The notes beneath the pieces are model-generated. The model searched no databases, had not been told where the DNA came from, and saw only the letters and a program-made list of their open reading frames with translations. A stretch of 64,000 nt of DNA, from positions 348,165 to 412,164 of the forward strand of contig NZ_FNYZ01000002.1 of NCBI RefSeq assembly GCF_900109095.1. The letters run 5' to 3'. Made by a program: the position numbers and the translations under genes. The stretch is from Sphingobium sp. AP50. GTDB taxonomy: Bacteria; Pseudomonadota; Alphaproteobacteria; Sphingomonadales; Sphingomonadaceae. This document shows, one piece after another, positions 18,156-27,609 of the stretch (position 1 is the first letter of the stretch; the number at the start of each line of letters is the position of its first letter).

Positions 18156-20569
18156 AGTTCACCCTGAGCTGGCTCAAGACGCATCTCAACACCGACGCTG
18201 ATCTGGCCACCATTCTCAAGACCTTGAACGCCATCGGGCTTGAGGTCGAGGGCGTCGAGAACCCGGCCGAGAAACTGGGCGCGTTCAAGATCGCCAAGGT
18301 GCTGACCGCTGAACGCCACCCGCAGGCGGACAAGTTGCAGGTGCTGAGCGTCGACCATGGTGACGGGAATCCGTTGCAGGTCGTATGCGGCGCGCCCAAT
18401 GCGCGGGCGGGTCTGATCGGCGTGTTCGGGGTCGAGGGCGCGGTGGTGCCGGTCAACGGCATGGTGCTGAAGAAGACTGCGATCCGGGGCGTCGAATCCA
18501 ACGGCATGATGTGCAGCTTCCGCGAACTGGAACTGGGCGAGGATCATGACGGCATCATCGAACTGGCCGAAAGCGCGCCAGTGGGTCAGGTCTATGCCAA
18601 TTGGGCGGGTCTGAACGATCCGGTCATCGACGTCAGCATCACGCCGAACCGGCAGGACTGTATGGGCGTGCGCGGCATCGCGCGCGATCTGGCTGCGGCG
18701 GGCCTCGGCACGCTGAACGCCATCATCGTGCCGGAGATTGCAGGCGGTGGTCCGGGACCGGACGTGCGGACGGACGATGTGGACGGCTGCCCTGCCTTCT
18801 TCGCGCGCACTGTGCGCGGCGTGACCAATGGCGCGTCGCCCGACTGGATGGCCAAGCGACTGAAGGCGATCGGCCAGAAGCCGATCAGCACCTTGGTCGA
18901 CATCACCAACTATATCATGATCGATCTTGGCCGGCCGCTGCATGTCTATGACATGGCGAGCCTGAAGGGCGGCCTGGTCGCGCGCAAGGGCAAGATCGGC
19001 GAGCAGGTGCTGGCGCTGAACGGCAAGACCTACACCGTCGACGAGAGCATGACCGTCATCGCCGACGATGAAGCGGTGCACGATATCGGCGGCATCATGG
19101 GCGGCGAGCATTCGGGCGCGCAGGACGGCACGACCGACGTGCTGATCGAATGCGCCTATTTCACGCCGGAGCGGATCGCGGTGACGGGGCAGAAGCTGAC
19201 CCTGACCAGCGACGCACGTGGCCGGTTCGAGCGTGGGGTCGATCCGGCGTTTCTGGACGATGGCCTGTCGATCGCGACCAGCCTGGTCGTCAGCCTGTGC
19301 GGCGGCACGCCCAGCGAGGCGACCCGCGCGGGGACGCCGCCCGCGACGCCGAAGACCGTGGCCTATGCCCCCGACCAGTGCCTGTCGCTGGCCGGCGTGG
19401 ACGTGCCCGCTGATGAACAGCAGCGCATCCTCGAAAGCCTGGGCTTTGCCGTCAGCGTGAGCGGCGGCGGGGTCGAATATCAGGACGGCATGCCTGTCAG
19501 CGTGCCGGCAAGCTGGAGCATTACGGTGCCGACCTGGCGCCGCGACGTCGATGGCTGGCCCGACATTGTCGAGGAAGTGGTGCGCATCGTGGGTCTAGGC
19601 AAGGTGCCTTCCACCCCGCTGCCGCGCGTGCCGGGCGTGGCCCGCCCAACCGCAACGCCTGAGCAACTGGTCGAGCGCCGGGTGCGGCGCACAGCGGCGG
19701 CGCGTGGGCTGGCCGAGGCGATCAACTGGTCCTTCCTGTCCGAAAAGGAGGCCGCTGCCGTGGGCGGCGGTGACTGGACTCTGGCCAATCCGATCTCCGA
19801 AGATCTGAAGGTCATGCGGCCTTCGCTGCTGCCCGGCCTGCTGTCGGCGACGAAGCGCAATGTCGATCGCAGCGCGACCAGCATCCGCCTGTTCGAGCTG
19901 GGTCGCCGCTACTTCAAGCAGGGCGAGCGGGCGACCGTGGGCTTCGTGCTGGCGGGCGAGAAGACAGCGCGTGGCTGGCAGAGCGGCAAGGCGCGGGCTT
20001 TCGATGCGTTCGATGCCAAAGCTGAAGTGATCGCGTTGCTGGCAGCCGCCGGTGCGCCGGTGGGCAATCTCCAGAATTTCGGGGAAGCGTCGGCCGCCTA
20101 TCATCCGGGGCAATCGGGCACGTTGCGGCTGGGGCCGAAGGTGGTGCTGGCCGAATATGGCGTGCTGCATCCGTCGCTCGCCAAGCAGTTCGGCCTATCC
20201 GGCACGGTGGTCGCGGGCGAAATCTTCCTCGACGCCATTCCGGGCAAGCGCAAGAGCGGCTTCATGCGCGCGCCTTATGCGCCGCCGGCCTTGCAGGCGG
20301 TGAAGCGCGACTTCGCCTTCATCGTGCCGGAAGCGGTCGAGGCCGATGCGCTGGTGCGCAGCGTCAAGGGCGCGGACAAGAAGAGCATCGTCGACGCGCG
20401 TCTGTTCGACGTCTTCGTCGGGCCGGACGTGGAGGATGGCTATAAGTCGCTCGCCATCGAAGTGACGTTGCAACCGGGCGAAAAGAGCTTTTCGCAGGAA
20501 GAGCTGGAGGCGATCAGCGCGGCCGTGGTCAAGGCCGCGCAGAAGCTGGGCGGTAGCCTGCGGGGCTGA
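18152..20569 (+). CDS. pheT: Phenylalanine--tRNA ligase beta subunit
   Basis: An 805-residue subunit with the full bacterial architecture: [12 protein letters not shown] start, tRNA-binding OB domain (about 40-150, including [15 protein letters not shown]), B3/4 editing domain with [16 protein letters not shown]5 domain, a degenerate synthetase core (around residues 500-680) and the C-terminal ferredoxin-fold anticodon-binding domain (last 95 residues, starting near [12 protein letters not shown]). Start chosen at the ATGA overlap with pheS. A strong bidirectional terminator follows. Confidence 0.97.
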   Translation: MKFTLSWLKTHLNTDADLATILKTLNAIGLEVEGVENPAEKLGAFKIAKVLTAERHPQADKLQVLSVDHGDGNPLQVVCGAPNARAGLIGVFGVEGAVVPVNGMVLKKTAIRGVESNGMMCSFRELELGEDHDGIIELAESAPVGQVYANWAGLNDPVIDVSITPNRQDCMGVRGIARDLAAAGLGTLNAIIVPEIAGGGPGPDVRTDDVDGCPAFFARTVRGVTNGASPDWMAKRLKAIGQKPISTLVDITNYIMIDLGRPLHVYDMASLKGGLVARKGKIGEQVLALNGKTYTVDESMTVIADDEAVHDIGGIMGGEHSGAQDGTTDVLIECAYFTPERIAVTGQKLTLTSDARGRFERGVDPAFLDDGLSIATSLVVSLCGGTPSEATRAGTPPATPKTVAYAPDQCLSLAGVDVPADEQQRILESLGFAVSVSGGGVEYQDGMPVSVPASWSITVPTWRRDVDGWPDIVEEVVRIVGLGKVPSTPLPRVPGVARPTATPEQLVERRVRRTAAARGLAEAINWSFLSEKEAAAVGGGDWTLANPISEDLKVMRPSLLPGLLSATKRNVDRSATSIRLFELGRRYFKQGERATVGFVLAGEKTARGWQSGKARAFDAFDAKAEVIALLAAAGAPVGNLQNFGEASAAYHPGQSGTLRLGPKVVLAEYGVLHPSLAKQFGLSGTVVAGEIFLDAIPGKRKSGFMRAPYAPPALQAVKRDFAFIVPEAVEADALVRSVKGADKKSIVDARLFDVFVGPDVEDGYKSLAIEVTLQPGEKSFSQEELEAISAAVVKAAQKLGGSLRG

Positions 20570-20590
20570 ACGCTCTCTTTAGAGTCATAG

Positions 20591-20627
20591 AAAAAGGCGC
20601 GATGGTCGATCATCGCGCCTTTTTTTG
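20591..20627. terminator. Bidirectional terminator between pheT and the psp operon
   Basis: AAAAAGGCGCGATG (20591-20604) pairs perfectly with CATCGCGCCTTTTT (20611-20624), followed by more T on the + strand. It serves pheST (+) and the end of the psp operon (-). Confidence 0.95.
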
Positions 20628-20681
20628 CATGTGCCGGTTTCAGACAGGAACGGGGCAGCCCGAACGGGTGTGGGTTACGGC

Positions 20682-20921
20682 TTACAGATCGACGCCGGCC
20701 GCGATCGCTTCCAGCTTGCGGATGCGTTCCTTGAGGTCGGCGACCTCGATCCGGGCAGCGGCGGTGGGCGGCGCGCTGTCGTCGCTGTGGCCGTAGCGGA
20801 TCAGCTCGGCGCGCTTGAGTTCCAGCCAGCCATTCCAGCCGCGCAGGCCGGCAAGGGTCAGGATGGTGAGGCCGACCAGGCTGGCCCCGGCCAGAGTCAT
20901 GTAGAGATAGGGGTCTTGCAT
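20682..20921 (-). CDS. Small PspB-like membrane protein, last of the psp row
   Basis: A 79-residue protein with one N-terminal membrane span (about 6-26) and a charged helix ending in VADLKERIRKLEAI, which resembles the PspB C-terminal helix (R-I-x-x-L-E). It lacks the REI-x-x-LR ending of its neighbours. It follows the 86-residue gene by 29 bases. It is probably an inner-membrane helper of the phage-shock system, a role inferred only from position and shape. Confidence 0.6.
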   Translation of the reverse strand: MQDPYLYMTLAGASLVGLTILTLAGLRGWNGWLELKRAELIRYGHSDDSAPPTAAARIEVADLKERIRKLEAIAAGVDL

Positions 20922-20950
20922 ATAAGCCTCCCTGTCCGATCGGACGACGA

Positions 20951-21211
20951 TCAGTCGCGGTCCCGGAGTTTTTCGAATTCCCGCTCCAGCGCGGTGGAGC
21001 CATCCGTTGCGAGCCGTTCCAGCACGGCGACGCGGTCCTTGAGTGCCTTCACTTCCGCACGCAACCTTTCCGTTTCCGGATCGGGTCCGCGCTGGATCAG
21101 TGCTTCGCCCTTGCCGTGGCGCACGACGCCATATTTGGCGCGGACGACGCTGGCGACGGCGGTGATCGCGACGATGGCGACGACCATTTCAAACGGGCCC
21201 ATTTTGATCAC
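20951..21211 (-). CDS. Small PspB-like membrane protein
   Basis: An 86-residue single-span protein (span about 6-24) followed by a short basic region (RAKYGVVRHGKGEAL) and a coiled helix with LKDRVAVLERLATD and EREFEKLRDRD. The R-V-x-V-L-E-R-L-A-T-D motif is shared with the two genes upstream and, less exactly, with PspB. Likely part of the psp transcript, although an 82-base gap separates it from the next gene upstream. Confidence 0.62.
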   Translation of the reverse strand: MIKMGPFEMVVAIVAITAVASVVRAKYGVVRHGKGEALIQRGPDPETERLRAEVKALKDRVAVLERLATDGSTALEREFEKLRDRD

Positions 21212-21293
21212 TCCCTGATAAGATTATGGCGCGGGCAGTTTGGTTTGGCATCATTTTGCCGAAAAACCGGTGCCCACTTTTCGAATGATGCCG

Positions 21294-21638
21294 TCAGTTG
21301 GCCGGGCTGCGCAGTTGTTCGATCTCGCGGGTCAACTGGTGGCTGCTGTCGGTGACGATGCGTTCGACAACGATCAGGCGATCCTTCATCGATCCGATCT
21401 CCGCGCGAAGCTGGGCATTTTCCTGGCTCAGCAGCTTGATGCGCTCGACCATTTCCTCATTCTTCTGCGGATAGACGGCCTTGCCCCAGCTATTTTCCAG
21501 TGGATAGCCGTGGCGTACCCGGAGCCAGGTGGTGAAAATCCAGCCGGCAACCGCCATGGCGCCAATCAACAACCCTCCACCGATGATCCACGGCAGGTTC
21601 GGGATGATGACCGCATCTGCAATATCAACCTTATTCAT
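21294..21638 (-). CDS. PspB-like membrane protein with RHGYP motif
   Basis: A 114-residue protein: membrane span about 15-37, then TTWLRVRHGYPLENSW, then a coiled coil (about 58-110) with MKDRLIVVERIVTD and REIEQLR. The TTW-x-R-x-RHGYP-x-EN-x-W block is shared almost exactly with the 96-residue neighbour, so these two are close paralogues arranged in tandem. I know no named family beyond a PspB-like layout. Confidence 0.65.
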   Translation of the reverse strand: MNKVDIADAVIIPNLPWIIGGGLLIGAMAVAGWIFTTWLRVRHGYPLENSWGKAVYPQKNEEMVERIKLLSQENAQLRAEIGSMKDRLIVVERIVTDSSHQLTREIEQLRSPAN

Positions 21639-21661
21639 GATCTTTCCCCTTGCCCGGTCGG

Positions 21662-21952
21662 TCAGCGTAGCGCGTCGATTTCGCGCGCGGTGCGGGTGGC
21701 GGGATCGGTGGCGATCCTCTCCAGCACGGCGATGCGCTCTTCAAGACGGCTGATGCGGCCAACCAGCTTTTCGTTTTCGCTTGAAAGCAGGTCGATTTTT
21801 CGACCGGCGTCGGGATCGGTTCGATGAGCGACGCCCGACCATTCATTTTCCACCGGATAGCCATGGCGGGCACGGACCCAGGTGGTGATGACCCAGCCCA
21901 TCGTCGACATGGCGATGATGGCGAGGACGAAGAGGGGGCTGCCGAAGCTCAT
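21662..21952 (-). CDS. PspB-like membrane protein with RHGYP motif
   Basis: A 96-residue protein: span about 5-26, then TTWVRARHGYPVENEW, then a coiled coil with LEERIAVLERIATD and REIDALR. It is the tandem paralogue of the gene at 21294 and lies 34 bases after pspC. The C-terminal motif also resembles the end of this strain's PspC (EEIDSLR) and PspB, hinting that these proteins pair through a common helix. Confidence 0.65.
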   Translation of the reverse strand: MSFGSPLFVLAIIAMSTMGWVITTWVRARHGYPVENEWSGVAHRTDPDAGRKIDLLSSENEKLVGRISRLEERIAVLERIATDPATRTAREIDALR

Positions 21953-21986
21953 GATGACTCTCCCTGTTTATACCCCGGCCGGTTCT

Positions 21987-22367
21987 TCAGCGCAGGCTGT
22001 CGATCTCTTCGGCGAGGCGGGTGTTGCGGCTGGTATAATAGATTTCGATGTCGGCCAGACGGCGATCGATATCGCGGAACTTGGACCGCACATCGCGGGT
22101 GGAGCGCGCCGGATTGCTGCGCACGCCCTGCCAGAATTTCTCGTCATCGCGATCCGCATAAAGGCCGGTCGGCTTGTTCTCGGCGAAATAGGCGACGACG
22201 AAATAGGCTATCAGCGTCCAGGGGAAGGCGCCCATCAGGGTGATGAGCACCGCGCCGACCCGGACCCAGACAACGTCGATCCCGCTATAGTCGGCAATGC
22301 CCGAGCAGACGCCCATCCATTTGCCATTAGCCTTGTCGAGGTAGAATTTGGTGCGGCGGGCGGTCAT
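21987..22367 (-). CDS. pspC: Phage shock protein C
   Basis: A 126-residue inner-membrane protein. The PspC domain (about 3-62) shows TKFYLDKANGKWMGVCSGIADYSGIDVVWVRVGAVLITLMG and a second hydrophobic segment (LIAYFVVAYF). In enterobacteria PspB and PspC sense membrane damage and draw PspA away from PspF. The tail (about 85-126) is a coiled helix ending LAEEIDSLR, like the small proteins downstream. The start at 22367 nearly abuts the pspB stop, so coupling is likely. Confidence 0.92.
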   Translation of the reverse strand: MTARRTKFYLDKANGKWMGVCSGIADYSGIDVVWVRVGAVLITLMGAFPWTLIAYFVVAYFAENKPTGLYADRDDEKFWQGVRSNPARSTRDVRSKFRDIDRRLADIEIYYTSRNTRLAEEIDSLR

Positions 22368-22368
22368 G

Positions 22369-22635
22369 TCAGTTCCTCCGGTCGAAATCATAGCCGTCGT
22401 CGGACGACGGGCGCTGCGGGCGGAAATCGGGATTGTCGGCGGCGACGATCCGTTCGACCGTCTGGAGCCGTTCTTCGAGGCGACGGGCGAGAAGGTGGAG
22501 TTCGTCCAGCAGCTTCTCATCCTCGTCGGTGATCTTGGGCGCCTGCTTCCACTTGGTGACATAGTGGAAGATCAGCCAGGGCATGCCGATGAACAGCATG
22601 CCGCAAACCATGATCGGCAGGAACACGTCTTCCAT
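22369..22635 (-). CDS. pspB: Phage shock protein B
   Basis: An 88-residue single-span protein (span about 5-27) with a cytoplasmic helix LARRLEERLQTVERIVAADNPDFR that matches the PspB end (E. coli: RIQALESILDAEHPNW). It acts with PspC as the membrane sensor of the phage-shock response. Only four bases separate it from pspA. Confidence 0.9.
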   Translation of the reverse strand: MEDVFLPIMVCGMLFIGMPWLIFHYVTKWKQAPKITDEDEKLLDELHLLARRLEERLQTVERIVAADNPDFRPQRPSSDDGYDFDRRN

Positions 22636-22639
22636 CGGA

Positions 22640-23308
22640 TCAGGCTCCCTTGTTCATCGAGGCCTTGAGCGCGGCGAGATCGGCATCGACCTTGTCGGCC
22701 GACTTCAGCTCCGCAATCTCTTCCTCCAGCGTCTTGGGCTGGCCGCCCAGCGTCACGGCATCGGCGCGGCCTTCGGCCAGATCGACCCGGCGTTCCAGCA
22801 TGTCGAAGCGGGCAAAGGCGTCATTGACCTTCTCGCCGGCATAGGCTTCGCGGACGCGCAGGCGATTTTCGGCGCTCTGCATCCGGGTGACCAGGCTGTT
22901 CTGGCGGACACGGGCTTCGCGCAGCTTGCCTTGCAGCTTGGCGATGTCTTCTTCCGAGGCCCGCAGCGCTTCGTCCAGCGTCTCGATCTCATGATTGAGA
23001 TGGTCGGCCATGTCGGCGGCCTTCTGACGTTCGACCAGCGCGGCCTTCGCGAGGTCTTCGCGATCCTTCGAGAGGGCGAGTTGCGCCTTTTCCGTCCAGC
23101 TATCCTGCAAGGCGTTCAGCTTGGCGATGTGGCGGCGCATTTCCTTCTGGTCGGCGATGGTGCGCGCGGCCGAGGCGCGGACTTCCACCAGCGTCTCCTC
23201 CATTTCGAGGATGATCATGCGGATCATCTTCGCCGGGTCTTCCGCCTTGTCCAGCAAGTCGGTGACATTGGCGGCGATGATGTCGCGGGTGCGGGAGAAA
23301 ATACCCAT
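22640..23308 (-). CDS. pspA: Phage shock protein A
   Basis: A 222-residue PspA/IM30-family coiled-coil protein that binds stressed inner membrane from the cytoplasmic side and inhibits PspF. The start MGIFSRTRDIIAANVTDLLDKAEDPAKMIRMII is the conserved amphipathic helix region; long coiled coil covers about 30-185, and the C-terminal part shows LEEEIAELK. An upstream open stretch of 20 codons is ignored because the ATG at 23308 gives the family N-terminus and has AGGAG ten bases before it. Confidence 0.95.
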   Translation of the reverse strand: MGIFSRTRDIIAANVTDLLDKAEDPAKMIRMIILEMEETLVEVRASAARTIADQKEMRRHIAKLNALQDSWTEKAQLALSKDREDLAKAALVERQKAADMADHLNHEIETLDEALRASEEDIAKLQGKLREARVRQNSLVTRMQSAENRLRVREAYAGEKVNDAFARFDMLERRVDLAEGRADAVTLGGQPKTLEEEIAELKSADKVDADLAALKASMNKGA

Positions 23309-23344
23309 TTTAACGTCACTCCTGGTCGTATCTTGTTTCAGGTG

Positions 23345-23379
23345 CCGGGGCGGGCGAGAGGGGGGCATTCCCGCCCCGG
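23345..23379. other. GC-rich hairpin between the leader gene and pspA
   Basis: CCGGGGCGGG (23345-23354) pairs perfectly with CCCGCCCCGG (23370-23379). No T-run follows on the - strand, so it is more likely an RNA stability or processing element, or a weak Rho-type stop, than an intrinsic terminator. Confidence 0.65.
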
Positions 23380-23395
23380 CCGGGTTTTGCGATCC

Positions 23396-23569
23396 TTACG
23401 CAAGATAGCGCAGGGTCGCGGGGGTGTCTTGCGTCGCGAGAACCACGCCTTCGCTGGCGCGGGCCGGACCGACCGCCGAAAGGATCAAAGTCGATCCGAA
23501 CAGGACGGCGGCGATGGTGACCGACATAAGCTGGCCGATTTCGCGAACGCTGTTGGTCTGCTTTTCCAT
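23396..23569 (-). CDS. 57-residue hydrophobic peptide gene, first gene of the psp transcript
   Basis: An ATG at 23569 opens a 57-codon frame ending in TAA at 23396. The product begins MEKQTNSVREIGQLMSVTIA, has one hydrophobic segment (about 16-35, followed by GPARAS, which could be a signal-peptidase site) and a short polar tail ending TLRYLA. It lies about 56 bases downstream of the predicted transcription start of the sigma-54 promoter and before pspA. GGGAGCT precedes the ATG. I do not recognise it; it may be a small exported or membrane stress peptide or a leader ORF. Confidence 0.6.
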   Translation of the reverse strand: MEKQTNSVREIGQLMSVTIAAVLFGSTLILSAVGPARASEGVVLATQDTPATLRYLA

Positions 23570-23635
23570 TTTCTAGCTCCCTGAACCTTGGCCTTCATGT
23601 GCTTTCCGCATTTCGCTGCGGATTGCCCATAGCTT

Positions 23636-23652
23636 TGCAGGCAGCGTGCCAA
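23636..23652 (-). promoter_or_regulatory. Sigma-54 promoter of the psp operon
   Basis: Read on the - strand the sequence is TTGGCACGCTGCCTGCA: GG at -24, GC at -12, exactly ten bases between them, and a full GGCAC box. Transcription would start near 23625 and run through the 57-aa gene into pspABC. PspF, a sigma-54 activator, is encoded divergently 104 bases away, as in enterobacteria. Confidence 0.88.
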
Positions 23653-23753
23653 TTTGAAAAAATGGCGGATTTCCTTCATTCTCGGTTCAGCTGGCAAGGC
23701 CGGGCCAGAATTTGACTTGCCGAAAGGTGGGAAATTTCACCATAAGTTGGCGC

Positions 23754-24779
<1,026 letters not shown>

Positions 24780-24807
24780 AGGGCACCCAAGCGCCACTAT
24801 ACAACGC

Positions 24808-24897
24808 CGTCATCCTTACGAAGGCGGGGACCATCCCCTCGCCTTCGCGTCATAAAATAGTGTTGAGACATGGATTCCCGCTTTCGCGGGAATGACG
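24808..24897. repeat. Composite copy of the dispersed CGTCATTCCCGC repeat
   Basis: The left part CGTCATCCTTACGAAGGCGGGGA and the right part ATTCCCGC-TTTC-GCGGGAAT plus GACG (hairpin 24874-24893) are inverted relative to each other. It lies between the convergent pspF and 3-hydroxyacyl-CoA dehydrogenase genes and may help terminate both. Confidence 0.85.
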
Positions 24898-24913
24898 AAA
24901 ATGAATATGCGGG

Positions 24914-25792
24914 TTAGCGCGTAGGCACGGGTTCCGGACCCGAATAGTCATAGAAGCCCCGGCCGGTCTTGCGGCCATACCAGCCAGCCTCGACATATTT
25001 GACCAGCAGCGGCGCGGGGCGATATTTGGGGTCGCCGGTGGTGGTGAGGAAGACGTTGAGGATTTCCAGCGCGGTGTCGAGGCCGACGAAATCGAGCAGG
25101 GTCAGCGGACCCATGGGATGGTTGAGGCCCAGTTTGCAGCCCTGATCGATATCGACCACGCTGCCCACGCCTTCGCCCAGCACGAAGACCGCTTCGTTCA
25201 GCATCGGCAGCAGGATGCGGTTCACGACGAAGCCCGGCGCGTCGAAGGCATGGACGGTAGTCTTGCCGATCTTCGATGCGAAGCTCTCGACCGCAGCGAC
25301 CGTTTCGGGCGTGGTGGCAAGGCCGCGAATGACCTCCACCAGTATCATCACCGGCACCGGATTGAAGAAATGGACGCCCACGAAGCGGCCGGCATCGGGC
25401 GCGGCCTGGGCCAGGCGGGTGATCGGGATGGAGGAGGTGTTGGTGGCGAGGATCGCGTCATCGGCCAGGATCTTGCCGACATTGGCAAAGATGGCGCGCT
25501 TGATCTCTTCCCGCTCGGTCGCGGCCTCGATCACCAGTTGCGCATCGGCGAGCGGGGCGATGTCGCCGACCGGCGTGATTCGCGCGAGCGCCGCATCGGC
25601 GTCGGCCTGGCCGATCTTTTCCTTTTCCACGCCGCGGGCGAGCAACTTGGCGATGCCGGCCACGCCCTTTTCCGCGCGGGCAAGGTCGATGTCGGACAGG
25701 ATGACGTCATAGCCGGCCTGCGCCGCGACCTGCGCGATGCCAGCGCCCATCTGTCCGGCGCCGATCACGCCCACCGTGCGAATATCCGTCAT
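24914..25792 (-). CDS. 3-hydroxybutyryl-CoA dehydrogenase
   Basis: A 292-residue cytoplasmic NAD(P)-dependent dehydrogenase interconverting 3-hydroxyacyl-CoA and 3-oxoacyl-CoA. Rossmann motif GAGQMGAG (11-18), [29 protein letters not shown] (with the catalytic His) and the C-terminal [11 protein letters not shown] are all the standard Hbd/PaaH/FadB2 marks, and length equals the short stand-alone type. It has no fatty-acid or aromatic gene beside it, so the pathway (butyrate, PHB or phenylacetate) is open. Confidence 0.92.
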   Translation of the reverse strand: MTDIRTVGVIGAGQMGAGIAQVAAQAGYDVILSDIDLARAEKGVAGIAKLLARGVEKEKIGQADADAALARITPVGDIAPLADAQLVIEAATEREEIKRAIFANVGKILADDAILATNTSSIPITRLAQAAPDAGRFVGVHFFNPVPVMILVEVIRGLATTPETVAAVESFASKIGKTTVHAFDAPGFVVNRILLPMLNEAVFVLGEGVGSVVDIDQGCKLGLNHPMGPLTLLDFVGLDTALEILNVFLTTTGDPKYRPAPLLVKYVEAGWYGRKTGRGFYDYSGPEPVPTR

Positions 25793-25949
25793 ACCCTGCT
25801 CTCCATGCTTGAATGCGTCGCTTATCCCTTAACTGCGGCACCAGCGGTCGGCCAGTGGCGATGGTGCGAAGGGGCAGGAAGGACGGAATGCGCACATTCC
25901 CATCATTTCCGGCTTTGCGCGGCGCGGCGGCCATGGTTAAAAGCCCGGC

Positions 25950-26420
25950 ATGCCCGTTTTCGATTTGATGCCAGCGCCGGCGACCGGACGCTTCCTTGCC
26001 GCCGCGCATCATTTCCCGCTGCGCATCTATTTCGAGGATACCGACCTTTCTGGGCTGGTCTATCACGCCAATTATCTGCGCTATATGGAGCGCGCCCGGT
26101 CCGACATGCTGCGCATCGCCGGTATCGACCAGCGCAGCAATCATGAGGCAGGCGACGGCGTCTATGCCGTTACCGATCTTAACATCCGCTATCGCCGCCC
26201 GGCCCGGCTGGACGACGACCTGATGGTGGTCAGCCGCGTGGCCGATGTGCGCGCGGCAAGCTGTGCCATTCATCAGTCAGTCATGCGCGGCGAGGAACAG
26301 TTGACCGACGCCACCGTCACCGTCGCCTGGCTGACGCCGCAGGGTCGCCCGCAGCGGCAGCCCAAGGCCTGGACCGCCATTTTCAATCGCCTGCTCCAAG
26401 GGGAAGACATCCACCCATGA
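25950..26420 (+). CDS. ybgC: Tol-Pal-associated acyl-CoA thioesterase
   Basis: A 156-residue hot-dog-fold thioesterase, first gene of the Tol-Pal operon. The active-site segment is IYFEDTDLSGLVYHANYLRYMERAR (about 26-50), with the catalytic Asp in EDTD; DLNIRYRRPARLDD follows as usual. YbgC hydrolyses short acyl-CoAs and associates with phospholipid metabolism in other bacteria. Its stop overlaps the tolQ start (ATGA). Confidence 0.94.
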   Translation: MPVFDLMPAPATGRFLAAAHHFPLRIYFEDTDLSGLVYHANYLRYMERARSDMLRIAGIDQRSNHEAGDGVYAVTDLNIRYRRPARLDDDLMVVSRVADVRAASCAIHQSVMRGEEQLTDATVTVAWLTPQGRPQRQPKAWTAIFNRLLQGEDIHP

Positions 26421-27121
26421 CCCTCAACCTGCCTGCCGGCGCGATGACCGACGCCGCGACCATCTCTCCCCTCGCCCTGTTCCTTCAGGCCGATATCGTC
26501 GTCAAAGGGGTGATGATCGGCCTGTTGCTGGCCAGCATCTGGACCTGGGCGATGATCATCGGCTTCAGCGTCACACTGCGCAAGGCGAGCAAGGAAAGCC
26601 GCAAGTTCGAAGCGGATTTCTGGAAGGCGGAAGATATCGACCGCTTCTATGAATCGCGCGGCAAGACCGATTTCCCCGCTGCCAAGGTAATGGCAGCCGG
26701 TGTCGGCGAATGGCGCCGGTCGACCGCGCAGCGGGTGATCGACCGCGACGGCACGCGCGACCGGCTGTCGACCGCCATGTCGAGCGCGATCGCGGCCGAG
26801 ATCGACCGGCTTTCCGACCGGCTGAACATTTTGGCGACGATCGGGTCGGTTGCGCCCTTCGTCGGCCTGTTCGGCACGGTGTGGGGCATCATGCGCGCCT
26901 TCACATCGATCGCGGCGGAGCAGAATAGTTCGCTCGCCGTAGTGGCGCCGGGCATTGCCGAAGCGCTGTTCGCCACCGCCATCGGCCTGTTCGCGGCGAT
27001 CCCGGCGGTCATCGCCTACAACCGCTTCAGCCATGGCATCAACCGGCTGGAATCGGGGCTGACGCGCTTTGCCGACGGTTTCTATTCGACGCTCAGCCGT
27101 GAGTTGGAGGCCCAACGATAA
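26417..27121 (+). CDS. tolQ: Tol-Pal proton-channel subunit TolQ
   Basis: A 234-residue MotA/ExbB/TolQ-family inner-membrane protein. Three spans (about 26-50, 136-160 and 172-196) with the conserved FVGLFGTVWGIMRAF loop between the cytoplasmic domain and the second span. With TolR it uses the proton gradient to drive TolA during cell constriction. Overlaps ybgC by four bases and shares one base with tolR. Confidence 0.97.
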   Translation: MTLNLPAGAMTDAATISPLALFLQADIVVKGVMIGLLLASIWTWAMIIGFSVTLRKASKESRKFEADFWKAEDIDRFYESRGKTDFPAAKVMAAGVGEWRRSTAQRVIDRDGTRDRLSTAMSSAIAAEIDRLSDRLNILATIGSVAPFVGLFGTVWGIMRAFTSIAAEQNSSLAVVAPGIAEALFATAIGLFAAIPAVIAYNRFSHGINRLESGLTRFADGFYSTLSRELEAQR

Positions 27122-27591
27122 TGGCGATGTCCGGCCCTCCCTCCGGCCGTCGCGGGCGCGGGCGTGCGCCGATGGCCGACATCAATGTGACGCCGCTGGT
27201 CGACGTCATGCTGGTGTTGCTGATCATCTTCATGGTGACCGCGCCGCTGCTGGTGACGGGCGTGCCGGTGAACCTGCCCGAAACCCGCGCCAAGGGGCTG
27301 GATCAGGACGCCAAGCCGACCGTCGTGTCGATCGACCGCGACGGCGGCCTGTTCATCAACGAGGATCAGGTCAGCGACGCCGACCTGCCCGACCGCTTCG
27401 CCGAGATCGCATCGGCCCATGCCGGTCAGCCCGAGCCGCCGCAAATCTTCCTGCGCGCCGATACGGCGCTGGATTATGGCCGGGTGATGCGGGTGATGGG
27501 TGAACTCAACCGGGCGGGCCTGAACAAGGTTTCGCTGGTCAGCACCGATGCCGGGTCCGGCGCGGGTGCGGACAGCGGCAGTTCAGAATAG
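27121..27591 (+). CDS. tolR: Tol-Pal subunit TolR
   Basis: A 156-residue ExbD/TolR-family protein with one span (about 25-47); the proton-path aspartate is in INVTPLVDVMLVLLIIFMV. The periplasmic domain follows (PVNLPETRAK onward) and ends in a Gly/Ser-rich tail. Start overlaps the tolQ stop (TAATG). Confidence 0.97.
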   Translation: MAMSGPPSGRRGRGRAPMADINVTPLVDVMLVLLIIFMVTAPLLVTGVPVNLPETRAKGLDQDAKPTVVSIDRDGGLFINEDQVSDADLPDRFAEIASAHAGQPEPPQIFLRADTALDYGRVMRVMGELNRAGLNKVSLVSTDAGSGAGADSGSSE

Positions 27592-27609
27592 GGGCCATAG
27601 GTCAGCCAT

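Noticed and set aside
23727..23742. GGTGGGAAATTTCACC as a PspF-binding palindrome
   Set aside because: The arms and the AAATTT centre have different symmetry axes, so the dyad is not consistent; PspF sites may be nearby but I cannot point to them.
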